From Bos javanicus (lineage: Eukaryota > Chordata > Mammalia > Artiodactyla > Bovidae), in contig NC_083885.1 in assembly GCF_032452875.1 (NCBI RefSeq), forward strand, positions 65,889,625-65,953,624: 64,000 nt of DNA, written 5' to 3'. Of the stretch, positions 35,553-46,544 are shown in pieces (position 1 is the stretch's first letter; each line of letters opens with the position of its first letter). The notes under the pieces are model-generated. The model saw only the letters and a list, made by a program, of their open reading frames with translations, had not been told where the DNA came from and ran no database searches. The translations under genes were made by a program, and so were the position numbers.

Positions 35553-35829
35553 GGCTGGAGAAGGCAATGGCACCCACTCCAGTGCTCTCGCCTGGAAAAT
35601 CCCATGGACGGAGGAGCCTGGTGGGCTGCAGTCCATGGGGTCCCTAGAGTCAGACACGACTAAGCGACTTCCCTTTCACTTTTCGCTTTCATGCATTGGA
35701 GAAGGAAACGGCAGCCCACTCCAGTGTTCTTGCCTGGAGAATCCCAGGGACGGCAGAGCCTGGTGGGCTGCCATCTATGGGGTCACACAGAGTCGGACAT
35801 GACTGAAGTGACTTAGCAGCAGCAGCAGC
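35553..35829 (+). mobile_element. BOV-A2 SINE in U5
   Basis: Dimeric element with an AGC-repeat end at 35817-35829. Target duplication agagcctcca at 35543-35552 and 35830-35839. Confidence 0.95.
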
Positions 35830-36195
35830 AGAGCCTCCACGCAAAAGAGCTCTCTTGTTTTTCTTTGGACACCGATTGGGAATACAATTGTGTGAATGCT
35901 TGTTGGCCTGATGGCTGGTCTGCAGGGGTGAGACTTGTTTGGCTTTGAAAAGGCTGCCTGTGGTTGACTGGAGGACCCTTTACAGGTGTCCCAGACTCGA
36001 GAAAGTAGAGTTCCTGCTCCCTCTCATGCTCCAGTAATCCGAATTGACCTTCCCAAGGAGGTGGCACTTGTAAGTGGTGTGTAACGCTGTCTTCTTTTGT
36101 AATTTGCCATTCCCTTGGCTAATGCCATGTGGATCATATTCCTGTCCACTTTTTGTTACCTTTTTATCTTTTGAGGAGAGGGCTCTCTTCAGATC

Positions 36196-36920
36196 AGTAC
36201 TCATTTTGAATATAGTTGTTTGCTTTCTGGTTTGTAGCCTAATGTGAGTAAAAATTCATCTGGTGTGATGGGGAATACATTTTTTCCCCACTTTGTGGCT
36301 TAGCTCTTAGTCTTTGGAAGGAGGTTTTTCACCATGCAGGACTTTCTGTGTGTGTAATAAATTACGTGTGTGTTCCCAACCAGAACTCATGATCTACCTG
36401 ACCTGTGGCTCTATCGATCTTCCTCCGGGGCATCCTGTCCAAATTTTTCTTTAGTGATGTAGATTTTAAAATCGCCTGGGGACAACCTGGATGCCTTTTG
36501 GTGTGAGCCCTGAAGTGTGTTCCTAGATAGGTTTTGGGCCACGTGTTTGCTCATTGTCCTGAAGTTGGGGTTGTAGAAGTGCTGGGATCCTGGCTTCGAC
36601 GCGTTTGAATTTCCGTAGTGTAGTGCTTTGAGCAGGATGGCAGGAGAGACCTCGGCCTGCTCTGCAGTGGGAGCGGGTGCGGCCTGCATTCTCCCAGTTG
36701 GCCCGCAGAGGGCGACAAGCCCCTTCCCTTCCCAGGGCGGGACCTGCGTGTTCAGGCCACAGGCTTGGCCCTGAGCACTGCGGACAGGCATTAGGTCTCC
36801 GCAGGGCAGGCCAGTTTTTAGCTTTGGGAAAATGCGGGGCTGTATACATGTGGAGGATAACTAGTAACTAGATTTCCTCAGGACCTGCTGGGAGGGGCCC
36901 CTGGGAGAAAAACCTGAGGC
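36196..36920 (+). repeat. Array unit U6, cut by the minisatellite
   Basis: 5' module and body up to 'ggagaaaaacctgaggctc', where the unit text gives way to the GC-rich minisatellite. Confidence 0.82.
36699..36717 (+). promoter_or_regulatory. CTCF-like motif in U6
   Basis: Identical to the motif in U1 and U2. Confidence 0.55.
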
Positions 36921-39900
36921 TCCGTCCTCAGTGAGACTCGGCTGTGCTCCTCACAGAGCCCGGCTCGCTTCTCACTGAAGTTCCCTTCTCATCCCTGAGG
37001 CTTGACTTTGCTATTCTGAGCCCCGGCTCCGGTCTGCACAGAGGCCCAGCCCCAGAGCTCACTGAGGCTCGGGTCTGCTTCACACTAAGACATGGCTCTG
37101 CTCCCCACTAGGGCCTAACTCCAGTCTTCAGTGGGGCCCCGCACTGAGGCCTGGTTCCGTGCCACACGGGGGTCCAGATCTGGTGATCAGTGAGGCCCAG
37201 CTCACTTCTCACTGACGCTCCATTCTCCACCTCTCTCAGGCCTGACTTTGCTACTCTGAGTCCCGGTTCCGGTACTCATACGTCCCGGCTCTGGTCCACA
37301 CAGAGGCCTGGCTCCGGACCTCAACGCTGAGAGCTGGCTCTGCTCCTCACTGAAGTCCAGCTGCACCCTGCCTGAGTCTCGGCTCAGCTCAGCACTCCAG
37401 GTCCTCTCCACACTGAGACCCGGCAAGGCTCTGCCCCTCACTGGGCCTGGCTGTGGTCCTCGGTGAGGCCTGGCCCCACTGCGCAATCAGGTGTGCCTCC
37501 CTTGCTCCCTGAGGTCCGGCTCCCTCCTCGGTGAGGACAGCTCTGCTCCACACGGGCCTGGTTACGGTCCCCACAGAGGCCAGGCTGTCTTCTCACTGCA
37601 GTTCAGCTGTGCTCCTCCTTGAGGCATGACTTTGCTCCTCTGAGGCCTGGCTCTGCTCTCCACTGAGAACCAGCTCCAGTCCACAGTGAGGACCGGCTCT
37701 GGTCCCCACTGAGGCCTGTCTCCCGTCCTCACTGAGGTTCCACTCCGGTCCTGTGATGTGCTCTGGGGCCCGGGTAGGGTCTGCACTGAGGCCAGGCTCC
37801 GCTCCTCCGTGAGGCTCGGCTCCAGTCCTCAGTGAGACCCAGCTCCTCCTGCAGAGGCCTGGCTCCGCTCAGCACCGCCGCACAGCTCCACCCTGCAATG
37901 GGCCTGGCTGTGGTTCTCGGGGAGGCCACGGTATCGTCCTCAGTGAAGCACAGCTCCAGTCCACGCTCAGGTCCTTAGTGAGCCCTGGCTCTGGTCCTCA
38001 CAGAGATTTGGCTTGCTTCTAACTGAGGTTTGGTTCACCTCCGTGAGGCCTGACTGCTACTCTGAGGCCAGGCTCCCCTCCTCACTTGGGGCCAGCGCCA
38101 CTCCTCAGGAAGGCCTGGCTCTGCTCCGCACCGGGGCCTGGCTCCAGTCCTGAGTCCCTGCTCTGCCCCTCACTGAGATTCAGCTCCAGCACTGAGTCCT
38201 GCTCTGGGCCTCACTGAGATTCAGCTCCAGCACTGAGTCCCTGCTCTGGGCCTCACTGAGATTCAGCTCTAGCACTGAGTCCTGCTCTGGGCCTCACTGT
38301 GGTTCAGCTCCAGCACTGAGTCCTGCTCTGGGCCTCACTGTGGTTCAGCTACCCTCCTCACTGAAGCCCAACGTTCCTTCACTGAGAGTGAAGGTTCACC
38401 TCCACTCTTCACTCAGGCCCAGCTCTGGTCCTCCTTGAGGACGGAATTTGGTTCTCTGAGGCAAGACTCCATTCTACACTGAGGCGCAGCTGCACTCCAC
38501 ATAGAGACTGGACTCGAGTCCTCTCTCAGGTCTGGCTCTGCTCCTCAGTGAGACCCAGCTTCTCTCTGACTGAGGACTGGCTCCACCCACACTGGGGTCT
38601 GGCTAGGGTTCTCACTGAGCCCAGCTTGCTTCTCACTGAGGTTCTCTTCTCCCTCTTCCTGAGGATTGACTTAACTGCTCTGAGTCCCGGCTCTGGACCT
38701 CACTGAGGCCAGGCTCCACTCCACACCGGGGCATGGCTACAACCTCAGTGAGTTCTGGCTCGCTTCTCACTGAGGTTCCATTCTCTTCCTGAGGCCTGAC
38801 TTTGCTACTCTGAGTCCTGGCTGTAAGGCGAGCATGGAGAAAAAGAGAGTGAGCCGGACAGTCAGGCAGAGAAATATTTATTATAGGAAGAAAGAAAGTG
38901 GTTTTAGAGAGAAACCAGTGCTCTCTTGTTACAGCCAACCCTTCTTATACCGTATCGATGGGAAATTGTGCCCCAGAGGGGTTTATCCTTAGCCCACAGC
39001 TGGAGTCCTGTGGTCACATAGTCAAAGGGGTCTCATGGTCGGGTGGTCATGTAGTCTTGAGGAACTGGCACCAGCAGGGAAAAACAGGGTATCGCCTTAA
39101 GGAAAAAACAGGAGGCCGTCAGGGCAACGTGGCCACCATGATTCCACCCCTTGTTTGTCAGGTCACCACCATGGGCCATATTTTAACTACAGCTATGAGC
39201 CCCTTGAGAGCCCTAACACTGGCTCTGGTCCTCAACAAGGCCCAGCTCCTCTCCTCACTGAGGCCTGGCTCACTTCTCACCACGGTTCACCTCTGATCCT
39301 CCCTGAGACCTGACTTTGCTTCTCTGAGGCCCAGCTCTGGTCCTCCTCGATGCCAGACTTTGCTTCTCTGAGGCAAGGCTCCATTCTGCACTGAGGCCTG
39401 CTCCACTCCACACAGAACCTGGCTCACTTCTCACTGAGGTTCTGTTATCCTCCTCCCTGAGGCCTGAATTTACTTCCCTGAGGCCTGGCTCCTCTAGGGA
39501 CTGAGAACCGGCTCCGCTCTCCACCGAGGCTCCTATCCGCTCCTCACTGGGACCCACCTCCCTCAGCACTGAGGCCCGGGCCTCACAGAGGCCAGGCTCG
39601 CTTCTCACTACCTTTCACCTGCTTCTCCCTGCGGCCTGACTGCTTCACCGAGTCCCGTCTCCGCTACTCAGGAAGGTTCGGCTCAGGTCCTCCCTGAGGC
39701 CCAGGTCACATGTTACAGAGGCTCACCTCTGCTCCTCCCTGAGGCCCAACTTCGCCTGTCTTCAGCCCGGCTCCGCTCCACAATGAGGCCCGGCTCTGCT
39801 CCTCACCGAGGCCCGGTCTGGTCCTAAGGCTCGCCTCCGGCCTTCACTGAGTCCTCGCTCTGCTCCTCGCTTAGGCCCACCTTTGCTTCTCTGAGGCCTG

Positions 39901-40195
39901 GCTTGCTTCTCACTGAGGTTCGGCTCTGCCCCTCTGAGTCCAGACTTTGCTACTCTGAGGCCCTGCTCCGCCCCACTCCACACTGAGGCCTGGCTCACTT
40001 CTCACTGAGGTTCCGCTCTCCTCCTTGAAGCCTGACTCTGCTTCTCTGAGGCAAGTCTCCGCTCCTCACAGAGGCCCAGCTGTTCTTCCCTGAGGCCCTG
40101 CTCCACTCGTCGGTATGGCCCGGCTCTGCTCCTCACTGATTCCCAGCTCTGGTCCTCATTCTGACCTGATTCTGTTCGTCTCTCAGACCTGACTA
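36921..40195. repeat. 21-23-bp minisatellite array, about 3.3 kb
   Basis: Degenerate head-to-tail units of the type CTGAGGCCTGGCTCTGCTC plus CTCA. A local higher-order unit of about 41 bp (two basic units) is repeated about five times at 38150-38340 ('gggcctcactgagattcag', then 'ctccagcactgagtc'). Longer blocks containing 'gacttttgctactctgag'-type variants recur near 37010, 37240, 38800 and 39950. Long open frames on the minus strand here are repeat artefacts, rich in R, G, S and P. A solo LTR interrupts the array. Confidence 0.9.
38822..39218 (-). mobile_element. Solo ERV LTR inside the minisatellite
   Basis: 397 bp with near-perfect inverted ends, TGTAAGG and CCTAACA. A 5-bp duplication, ctggc, lies at 38817-38821 and 39219-39223. 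AATAAA reads on the minus strand (TTTATT near 38876), giving the orientation. Confidence 0.85.
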
Positions 40196-40384
40196 TAACA
40201 GGAGTCGCCATCAATATGGAACTTAAAACCACAACCTTCACATACTTTAAAATTGTTATATTAAAAATAAAGATAATTTTTGGCAACAATGTATAGAAAT
40301 TGGAACTTTTAAATGTTAGTTGTCGAAATGTGATATGGCTCAATCTACTTACGTAAAACTTTGGCATCTTATAAAAAATATAAA

Positions 40385-40640
40385 AATGCAGTTATCATCA
40401 GTTTCAAAAAGTCTGCTCTTACATATATACCCAAAGAAATTTAAATAAATGTTGAAATAAAACTTGTATACCAACATTCACAGCAGTGCTGTTCTTGATG
40501 CCCCTCTGAAAGAAGAATCAAAACGCCCATCATTGGGTTATGGGAAAAGGAAAGTAGGGTAGATCCATTAGGTGTGTTATTTTACCATATAAGGAGCAGA
40601 ATCTGTGGACATCAGTGGGTGGGGTCCTCAAACACTGAAA
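40385..40640 (+). mobile_element. Old L1 3' fragment
   Basis: Phrases such as 'acatatatacccaaagaaat' and 'acattcacagcagtgctgtt' are typical of L1M 3' ends. It is degenerate. Confidence 0.6.
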
Positions 40641-40669
40641 CATGAAGTTAATGTATAACGCCTGGATTT

Positions 40670-40789
40670 GCCTACGGCCATGCCACCCTGATCACACCTG
40701 ATCTCGACTGACCTCTTAAGCTAAGCAGGGTCTGACCTGGTTAGTACTTGGATGGAAGAATCCCTCAATTCCACTCCAGGCTGTGCCCG
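40670..40789 (+). pseudogene. 5S rRNA pseudogene
   Basis: About 120 bp aligned along the entire 5S rRNA: it begins GCCTACGGCCATGCCACCC, keeps AAGCTAAGCAGGGTC (A box region) and GGTTAGTACTTGGATGG (C box region), then decays over the last 35 bases. Many substitutions in the 3' stem mean it would not fold as mature 5S RNA. Confidence 0.93.
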
Positions 40790-40794
40790 CAAAT

Positions 40795-41250
40795 ATTTAA
40801 AAGCAAGGACTGGAACAGGTATTTGTACCCCATATTCACAGCAGCCAAAAGGTGAAATCAAAACATGTGTCCTTCAGCAGATGAATGGATAAACATAATG
40901 TAGTAATGAACAAAATAGAACACAATTCAACCTTTAAAGTAATTCTCACACAGGCTTCCATGTGGATAAACCTGGAAGTCAATATCCTAATTGAAACAAA
41001 CCAGACACAAAAAGACAAAGGTTATCGTTCCACTAGTATGAGACATCCAGATAAGCCTCATTCTAGGTTGCCAGGGATTGAGGGTGCTGAGTGTTTAATG
41101 GTTACAGTTTCACTTCAGGAAAATGAAAAGATTCTAGAGATGAATGGCAATAATATTTTTACAACAATGTGAATGTAATTAATGGTATAGAAGTGTATAG
41201 TTCATATGATTCAAATGATAAATGTTGTATGTCTTAATCACAATGAAAAG
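40795..41250 (+). mobile_element. Old L1M 3' end
   Basis: Text typical of L1M 3'UTRs in order: 'cacagcagccaaaaggtg', 'cagatgaatggataaac', 'caaaccagacacaaaaag', 'ggttgccagggattg' and 'caatgtgaatgtaatt'. Confidence 0.8.
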
Positions 41251-41884
41251 CTCTTGCTACATGGTGCAAGGGAACACACTGAAATTATCCTCAGTGAAAA
41301 AGCCCTACAGAAAAGCCACCCAGACCATATGCATCTTGTACACTTTAAATCCATGAAGACTTTTAACGTGAGGAAAACCCCAGGGATGGTTCCAGAAAAG
41401 AAAATTGCATTAGAATGGAGAAAGGCCTTTGCACAAAGTTGGGGGCACCTGGCGAAAGTTGAAGTGGTCTTGTGGATAGGATTGCAATGTGGAAAGCATA
41501 ATTATCCCTCATTTTGGAGTTATGTGCAGGGAGAGAGGCCCTGTTTTGGGTAAAACACACTGTAGTGCCTGGTATGAGTGTAGCAAACTTTGTACTGCTA
41601 TTTAAAGTTTAAATATTTGAAATTGACTAGGAAATAAGTTACTTTTCAATACATGTCAGTAACATGCCAGAAAATCAGAGATGACATCAAACACTGCTAA
41701 TAGAGGCCAAGACTTACTTACCCAATTCAAATTCACCCAAAGTAGTGATGCTAATTGCCCTTGTAGAAGTCCGCATAGTATAAAAAGGCACCATGGGAAG
41801 AGTATATTAGTAGCCATGTCTTGGGTGCTGAGGATGACCCTGATGTAGCTGAAACTGTGGGATTTCTGAATTCTAGTTTTCCAC
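41251..41884. other. Unannotated intergenic segment
   Basis: A 115-codon frame at 41206-41553 includes EWRKAFAQSWGHL, faintly like a zinc-finger consensus but without the cysteine pair. I do not call it. No other feature seen. Confidence 0.4.
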
Positions 41885-42780
41885 ATAGTACCACCAAAAA
41901 ATGCCAGAACTAAAAATGAGTTCAGTAAAACTGCAGGATCATTTGTCATTCTCTACACTAATAATGAAGTATCAGAAAGAGAAACTAAAAAAAAAAACCA
42001 TTTACAATTGTGTCCCCCAAAAACTAGGAATAAATTTAACCAGGGACTTAAAAGGGCCGCACACTGAAAACGCTAAGACATTGATCAAAGAAACTGAGCA
42101 GACACAAAAAAATGGCACGCTATCCCATGCTCATGAGTGAAAATGTTGTTAAAATATCTATTCTACCCAAAGCCACATACACATGCAATGACTACCAGTA
42201 TTTCAGTGACATTTCCCACAGAAACAATCTTAACATTTGCATGGAGCCACAAAGGACCCGGAAGAGCCGAAGTGACGCTGAGAAATGAGAAGAGGCTGGT
42301 GGCATCTTTCCCCTTGACTTCAACCCACATTAAGCAGCTAATGACACCACAAGACGTGTGGAATTGACACAGAAACAGGCAGAGACGAGAGCCCAGAAAT
42401 AAACCTACAGGCCCATGGTCAGTCAGTTCACAAGAGAGGACCTAAGTAAATACACTGGGGAAGGGCCAGTCCTCTCAATAAACAGTGCTGGGGGATGGAC
42501 ACCACACACAACACTGGACACCGTCCCGCAGTGAAAGTGAAGTGAGGTCGCTCAGTCGTGTCCGACTCTTTGCGACCCCATAGACTGTAGCCTACCAGGC
42601 TCCTCTGTCCATGGGATTTTCCAGGCAATAGTACTGGAGTGGGTTGCCATTTCCTTCTCCAGGGGATCTTCCCAACCCAGGGCTCCCACATTGTAGACAG
42701 ACGCTTTACCGTCTGAGCCACCAGGGTAGTCACCATCCTATACTACAGACAAAAACTAAAAACCCACGACTTTCCACATC
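41885..42780 (+). mobile_element. L1 ORF2 fragment, split by a SINE
   Basis: Translated pieces at 41901-42140 and 42137-42367 match the L1 ORF2 region downstream of the RT domain (IYNCVPQKLGINLTRDLKG; FAWSHKGPGRAEVTLRNEK). It continues after the SINE with 'actacagacaaaaactaaa'. Stops and frame changes are present. Confidence 0.8.
42528..42727 (-). mobile_element. BOV-A/Bov-tA SINE in L1
   Basis: 'gtgaaagtgaagtgaggtcg' start and 'gtctgagccaccaggg' end, reverse orientation. Confidence 0.92.
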
Positions 42781-42895
42781 AAACTTTTCCAGTCCTGAGT
42801 TCTCTGAAGAGAGACACACTCAGCATCAGCCACACACAGAAACTCTCTCCGCAATTTCCTCACCTTCTCTTTCAATGGCACCTCTTCTCCGCAAA

Positions 42896-43310
42896 TCCTG
42901 AGGAGACCAGACTCCCATCAGCCTTCACTGAACCCCACAATGTCCCAAAGCTGAAGCCCCAGTGGGTCCTGAAGGGCCAGGCTCCTGTCACCATGAACTG
43001 GACCCCACAATGTGCCAAAGCCAAAACCTGAGCAGGTCCTGAGGAGACCAGACTCCCTGTCTTCCTGAACTGAACCCCACAATGTCCCAAAGCTGAAGCC
43101 CCAGCAGGTCCTGAGGAAACAAGACTCCTATCAGCCTGAACTGAATCCCACAATGTCCCAAAGCCAAAGCCCCAGAGGGTCCTGAGGAGACCAGACTCCC
43201 ATTAGTGTGGACTTGACCCCATGTTGTCCCAAAGGTCCCAGGCTTTCAGCATGGACTCAGCCACGAGTGTTCCAGAAGCCAAAGCCCCAGCAGGTACGAA
43301 GGAGACCAGG
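42896..43310. repeat. 71-bp tandem repeat
   Basis: Starts of the phrase TCCTGAGGAGACCAG or variants at 42896, 42967, 43037, 43109 and 43180 give spacings of 71, 70, 72 and 71 bp. A degenerate copy follows near 43293 after extra sequence. Each unit contains CCCACAATGTCCCAAAG. The period is not a multiple of three, so the minus-strand frame is coincidental. Confidence 0.9.
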
Positions 43311-43554
43311 CTTCTGTCCACTGACAGCGGGAGCCAGGTGCATGGGCAGAGCTTCAATGCCCTGGTGGGTCAGGGAGGGGAGCTGTGCGTTCCCTGCCAG
43401 CCAGTAAGCACGTGCAGACCGAGCTGCCCTCACAGCTGAGTGGGGACCCCACACCCCTGAGGGCAGTTCTACTAGGTCCATTAAAGTGTGGAAATTCAAA
43501 CTGAAACAGAGCCAAGGATCCCAAAACTTCTCCAAAATAGTCAAGGAACAATTA

Positions 43555-43800
43555 ATTTAAAGACATAAACACAGAAAATCGACATGATCTTGGGTTTAGC
43601 ACACAAAAAGTCAGTCCACAAAAAATATTGTGGACTTTAAAAATTAAAGATGTCTACTCTGAAAGACCTTATTCAGGAAATCAAAAGATAAACTACAAAC
43701 GGGGAGAAAAATGTTTGCAAAACTTGTGTCTGATAAAGGATTTGGACTCAAAATAGGCCTCTTGAACAGAATCTATAGACTAAAGGCAAAATGGACCTTT
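43555..43800 (+). mobile_element. L1 ORF2 fragment
   Basis: Text 'gatgtctactctgaaagacc', 'caaaactt...gataaagga' and 'cttgaacagaatctatag' fits the late L1 ORF2 region. It may be the continuation of the L1 at 41885, displaced by the 71-bp repeat. Confidence 0.65.
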
Positions 43801-44254
43801 CATAGACAGTGGGCTTTATTTTACAGGGTTCTTTCCAGAGCGCAGTAGCTAAGAGCACCGAAACCTGTGCACATGTAATCCGGAAAGAAGCGACACACAG
43901 AGGGCAGATGGTGGGAGCCAGGCTCCTCACTGTGGGAATGGGAAGGGCAGACACACGAGGGGAGAGCCTCTGCCCTCATGATCATAAGCCAGTGGCTACC
44001 TGGTGGTTTTGACGGTGCCACCTAGGAGAGCCAGCTTTGCAAGGTAAGCCCTGCTGGACTCGACACCGGGCTCCTTTCCACGGACAGGATGGGGTGGCTG
44101 TTCTCACGGGCCCCACGGTGGGAGATATCATGTCTGATGAAGCCAGGCCTTGGTATTTCCCAGGTCCTCCTTCTCCCCAGATGCCCACCCACATGACAGC
44201 TATCTGTGCTGGTCTATATGGGGCTGCGGTGATCTCCTAAAATGAGGGTTATTT
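43801..44254. other. Unannotated intergenic segment
   Basis: No repeat, RNA gene or coding signature recognised. Confidence 0.4.
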
Positions 44255-44700
44255 TACACATGGATAATGGGCTGAATCGTGGCCCCAAAAGCTGAGTCCC
44301 CCCAGAACACATAAAACAGGGCCGTTGTCTGGGGAAACGTCTCTGTAGATGTAGTTAAGGATCTCAAGGTGAGGTCATCTCCGGTTAAGGTGGCCCTCAA
44401 TCCAACTGACCAGTTCCTTATGAGACAAATGAGGAAAGACAGAGGAGAAGCCACGTGAAGACAGAGGCAGAGACGGGAGGGAGGGGCCACAAGCCCAGGG
44501 ACCCCTGGAGCCCCTGAAGCTGGAAAAGGCAGGAAGGATCCCATCCTGGAGCCTCTGGAGGGACCTCAACCCTGCTCCACCTTGATCTCAGGTGTCTGGT
44601 CTCCAGGACTGAGGAAGGATAAACTCCTGTTGTTTTAACCCACCCAGCTTGTGATCATTTGTTAGAGAAGCCATAGAGCAGCCACACAGACCCTGCTCTG
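44255..44700 (+). mobile_element. MaLR (MLT1-like) LTR
   Basis: Old LTR text in order: 'gggctgaatcgtggcccc', 'gtctctgtagatgtagtt', 'aggtgaggtcatctccgg', 'gaagccacgtgaagacag', 'cctgttgttttaaccc' and 'cacccagcttgtgatc'. The family is assigned from memory of MaLR consensus. Confidence 0.7.
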
Positions 44701-45796
44701 TAGGATCCTAGAAGTGTGGGTCTCAGTAAAGGAAGATGGAGGGTGGATTACAGAACCCTTGGAGTCAGCACTGGGATCCCCCCAAATCCTGAAGCAGTGT
44801 CTGGATGGCAAAATGCTGAGGGGTCAAGTCTGAAGCCTGTCCCTAGGGGTACGGGCTGCACAGGCCTCCCCAGGTTCTCACACCGGTACACGTGGTGTAA
44901 CATCTCAGCCAACTGAAGAGGACATTTAATGTCATCGTTCACGTTGCTAATTAACAACCCACCGGTTACACGGGTGAAAATCAGGACGCCTGCTACACGG
45001 ACGGACAGCTCTGAACGTGGCCAAGGGTGAGGACTGACGCAGCCAGCAGCCCTGCTGCCCTCCCACCCCACTGCCAAGGAGGGTCTGCAGTGCGAAGCTG
45101 GGGGACCCATGGAGGCATCTCTAAGTGAACGCTGGCTGACCCCCAGGCTGGTGGCTCCTGAGCCTCCTCCAGCCTTCCCAGCTAAGACACCTGAATGTGA
45201 GCAAAGACCTCAGAGGCTGGAGGAAGGGGCCTGGAACCACCCCAGCGGCAGCACGCTTGCCGAGTTGGCTGTGCAGGCCAGGCAGGATGGTGCTGACCCC
45301 AGGGGCTCTTCTGGAAGCTTTCCATCTTCTTACCTGAGTTACTCCTCTGCCCTGCTCCCACTGCCTGTGTTTTTGCTTCCTCACCTCTGCCTGGGAAGAC
45401 TTCCAACAGCAGGTACCAGCAACACAACCTCTTCCTTATCAAGTGGCAGCCTAGCAACTCCTGCAGAAGGCCCAGCAGAGCCCCGTGCAGGCGACCCCCT
45501 GACACGCCACGGCCCCTCATTCCCTCTCGCCAGCCCAGCGCTGCGGCCTCTGATGGCAGAGAAGGTGATGTCTGGTACCGCTGCTGGCGCCCTCCTGCCT
45601 GGAACCAGGGCCTCAAGCAGGCACACCTGGGAAGGGCTGGCCAGCTGGGTCACGCTGCCCGGGTCAGCCGATCCTCGCCCACCAGGGGCTCAGTTACAGA
45701 AAACAGAAATCGTTTCCCACTTGTAGGCCAGTTAACATACTTAGAAGACAGACCAGGGCTGCAGCCCCACGTCCATCCTGACCTTCAGGACACAGC
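44701..45796. other. GC-rich segment with a long orphan frame
   Basis: An open frame of 205 codons runs at 45109-45726 on the plus strand, and 144- and 120-codon frames lie on the minus strand. None shows a known domain, signal peptide or family motif. The composition (S, P, A, R, L rich) fits GC-rich non-coding sequence. Confidence 0.35.
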
Positions 45797-46541
45797 TGGT
45801 CGGTGATGCCATCCAACCATCTCATCCTCTGTCGTCCCCTTCTCCTCCTGCCTTCAATCTTCCCCAGCATCAGGATCTTTTCCAGTGAGTCAGTTCTTCG
45901 TTCGAATCAGGTGGCCTAAGTATTGGAGCTTCAGCTTCAGCATCAGTCTTTCCAATGAACACCCAGGACTGATCTCCTTTAGGATGGACTGATTGGATCT
46001 CCTTGCAGTCCAAGGGACTCAAGAGTCTTCTTCAGCACCACAGTTTGAAAGCATCAATTCAGGCTTCCTTGTGGTCCAACTCTCACATCCATACATGACT
46101 ACTGGAAAAACCACAGCTTTGACTATACCGACCTTTGTCAGCAGATGTCTCTGCTTTTTAATATATTGTCTAGGTTGGTCATAGCTTTTCTTCCAAGGAA
46201 CAAGCATCTTTTAATTTCATGGCTGCAGTCACCATCCACAGTGATTTTGGAGCCCAAGAAAACAAGTCTGTCAATGTTTCCACTGTTTCCCCATCTGTTT
46301 GCCATGAAGTGATGGGATCGGATGACATGATCTTAGCTTTCTGAATGCTGAGTTTTAAGCCAGCATTTTCACTCTCCTCTTCTACCTTCATCAAGAGGCT
46401 CTTTAGTTTCTCTCTGCTTTCTGCCATAAGGGTGGTGTCATCTGCGTATGAGATAATTTTATTCTGGCAATCTTGATTCCGGCTTGAGTTTCATCCAGCC
46501 CAGCATTTTACATGATGTACTCTGCATATTAGTTAAATAAG
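45797..46541 (-). mobile_element. BovB LINE 3' half, antisense
   Basis: Minus-strand BovB from the RT end (MAESREKLKSLLMK near 46420) to the C-terminal coding region at 45800. It lacks the usual 3' repeat end. It abuts array unit U7. Confidence 0.9.
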
Positions 46542-46544
46542 CTC

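Larger units (their letters stand above)
34646..36195 (+). repeat. Array unit U5, lacking the 5' module
   Basis: It starts abruptly in the body ('gagacgactcggcctgctc'). It carries the complete 3' module, including 'gtgtgaatgcttgttggcc', and ends 'ttcagatcagtactc' at the border with U6. A BOV-A2 is inserted at 35553. Confidence 0.8.

Noticed and set aside
37202..39998. Long minus-strand frames rich in R, G, S and P (61-112 codons)
   Set aside because: They are translations of the minisatellite and shift with its imperfect period. No start context, domain or unique sequence.
36921..40195. CRISPR-like spaced repeats
   Set aside because: This is a eukaryotic minisatellite. Units abut with no unique spacers.
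41206..41553. Possible zinc-finger remnant (EWRKAFAQSWGHL)
   Set aside because: No CX2C pair, no repeat of the finger unit, and no linker of TGE(K/R)P type.
45797..46541. BovB as an extra array module of U7
   Set aside because: It is absent from the other units, and the match to BovB coding sequence is clear, so it is a neighbouring insertion.
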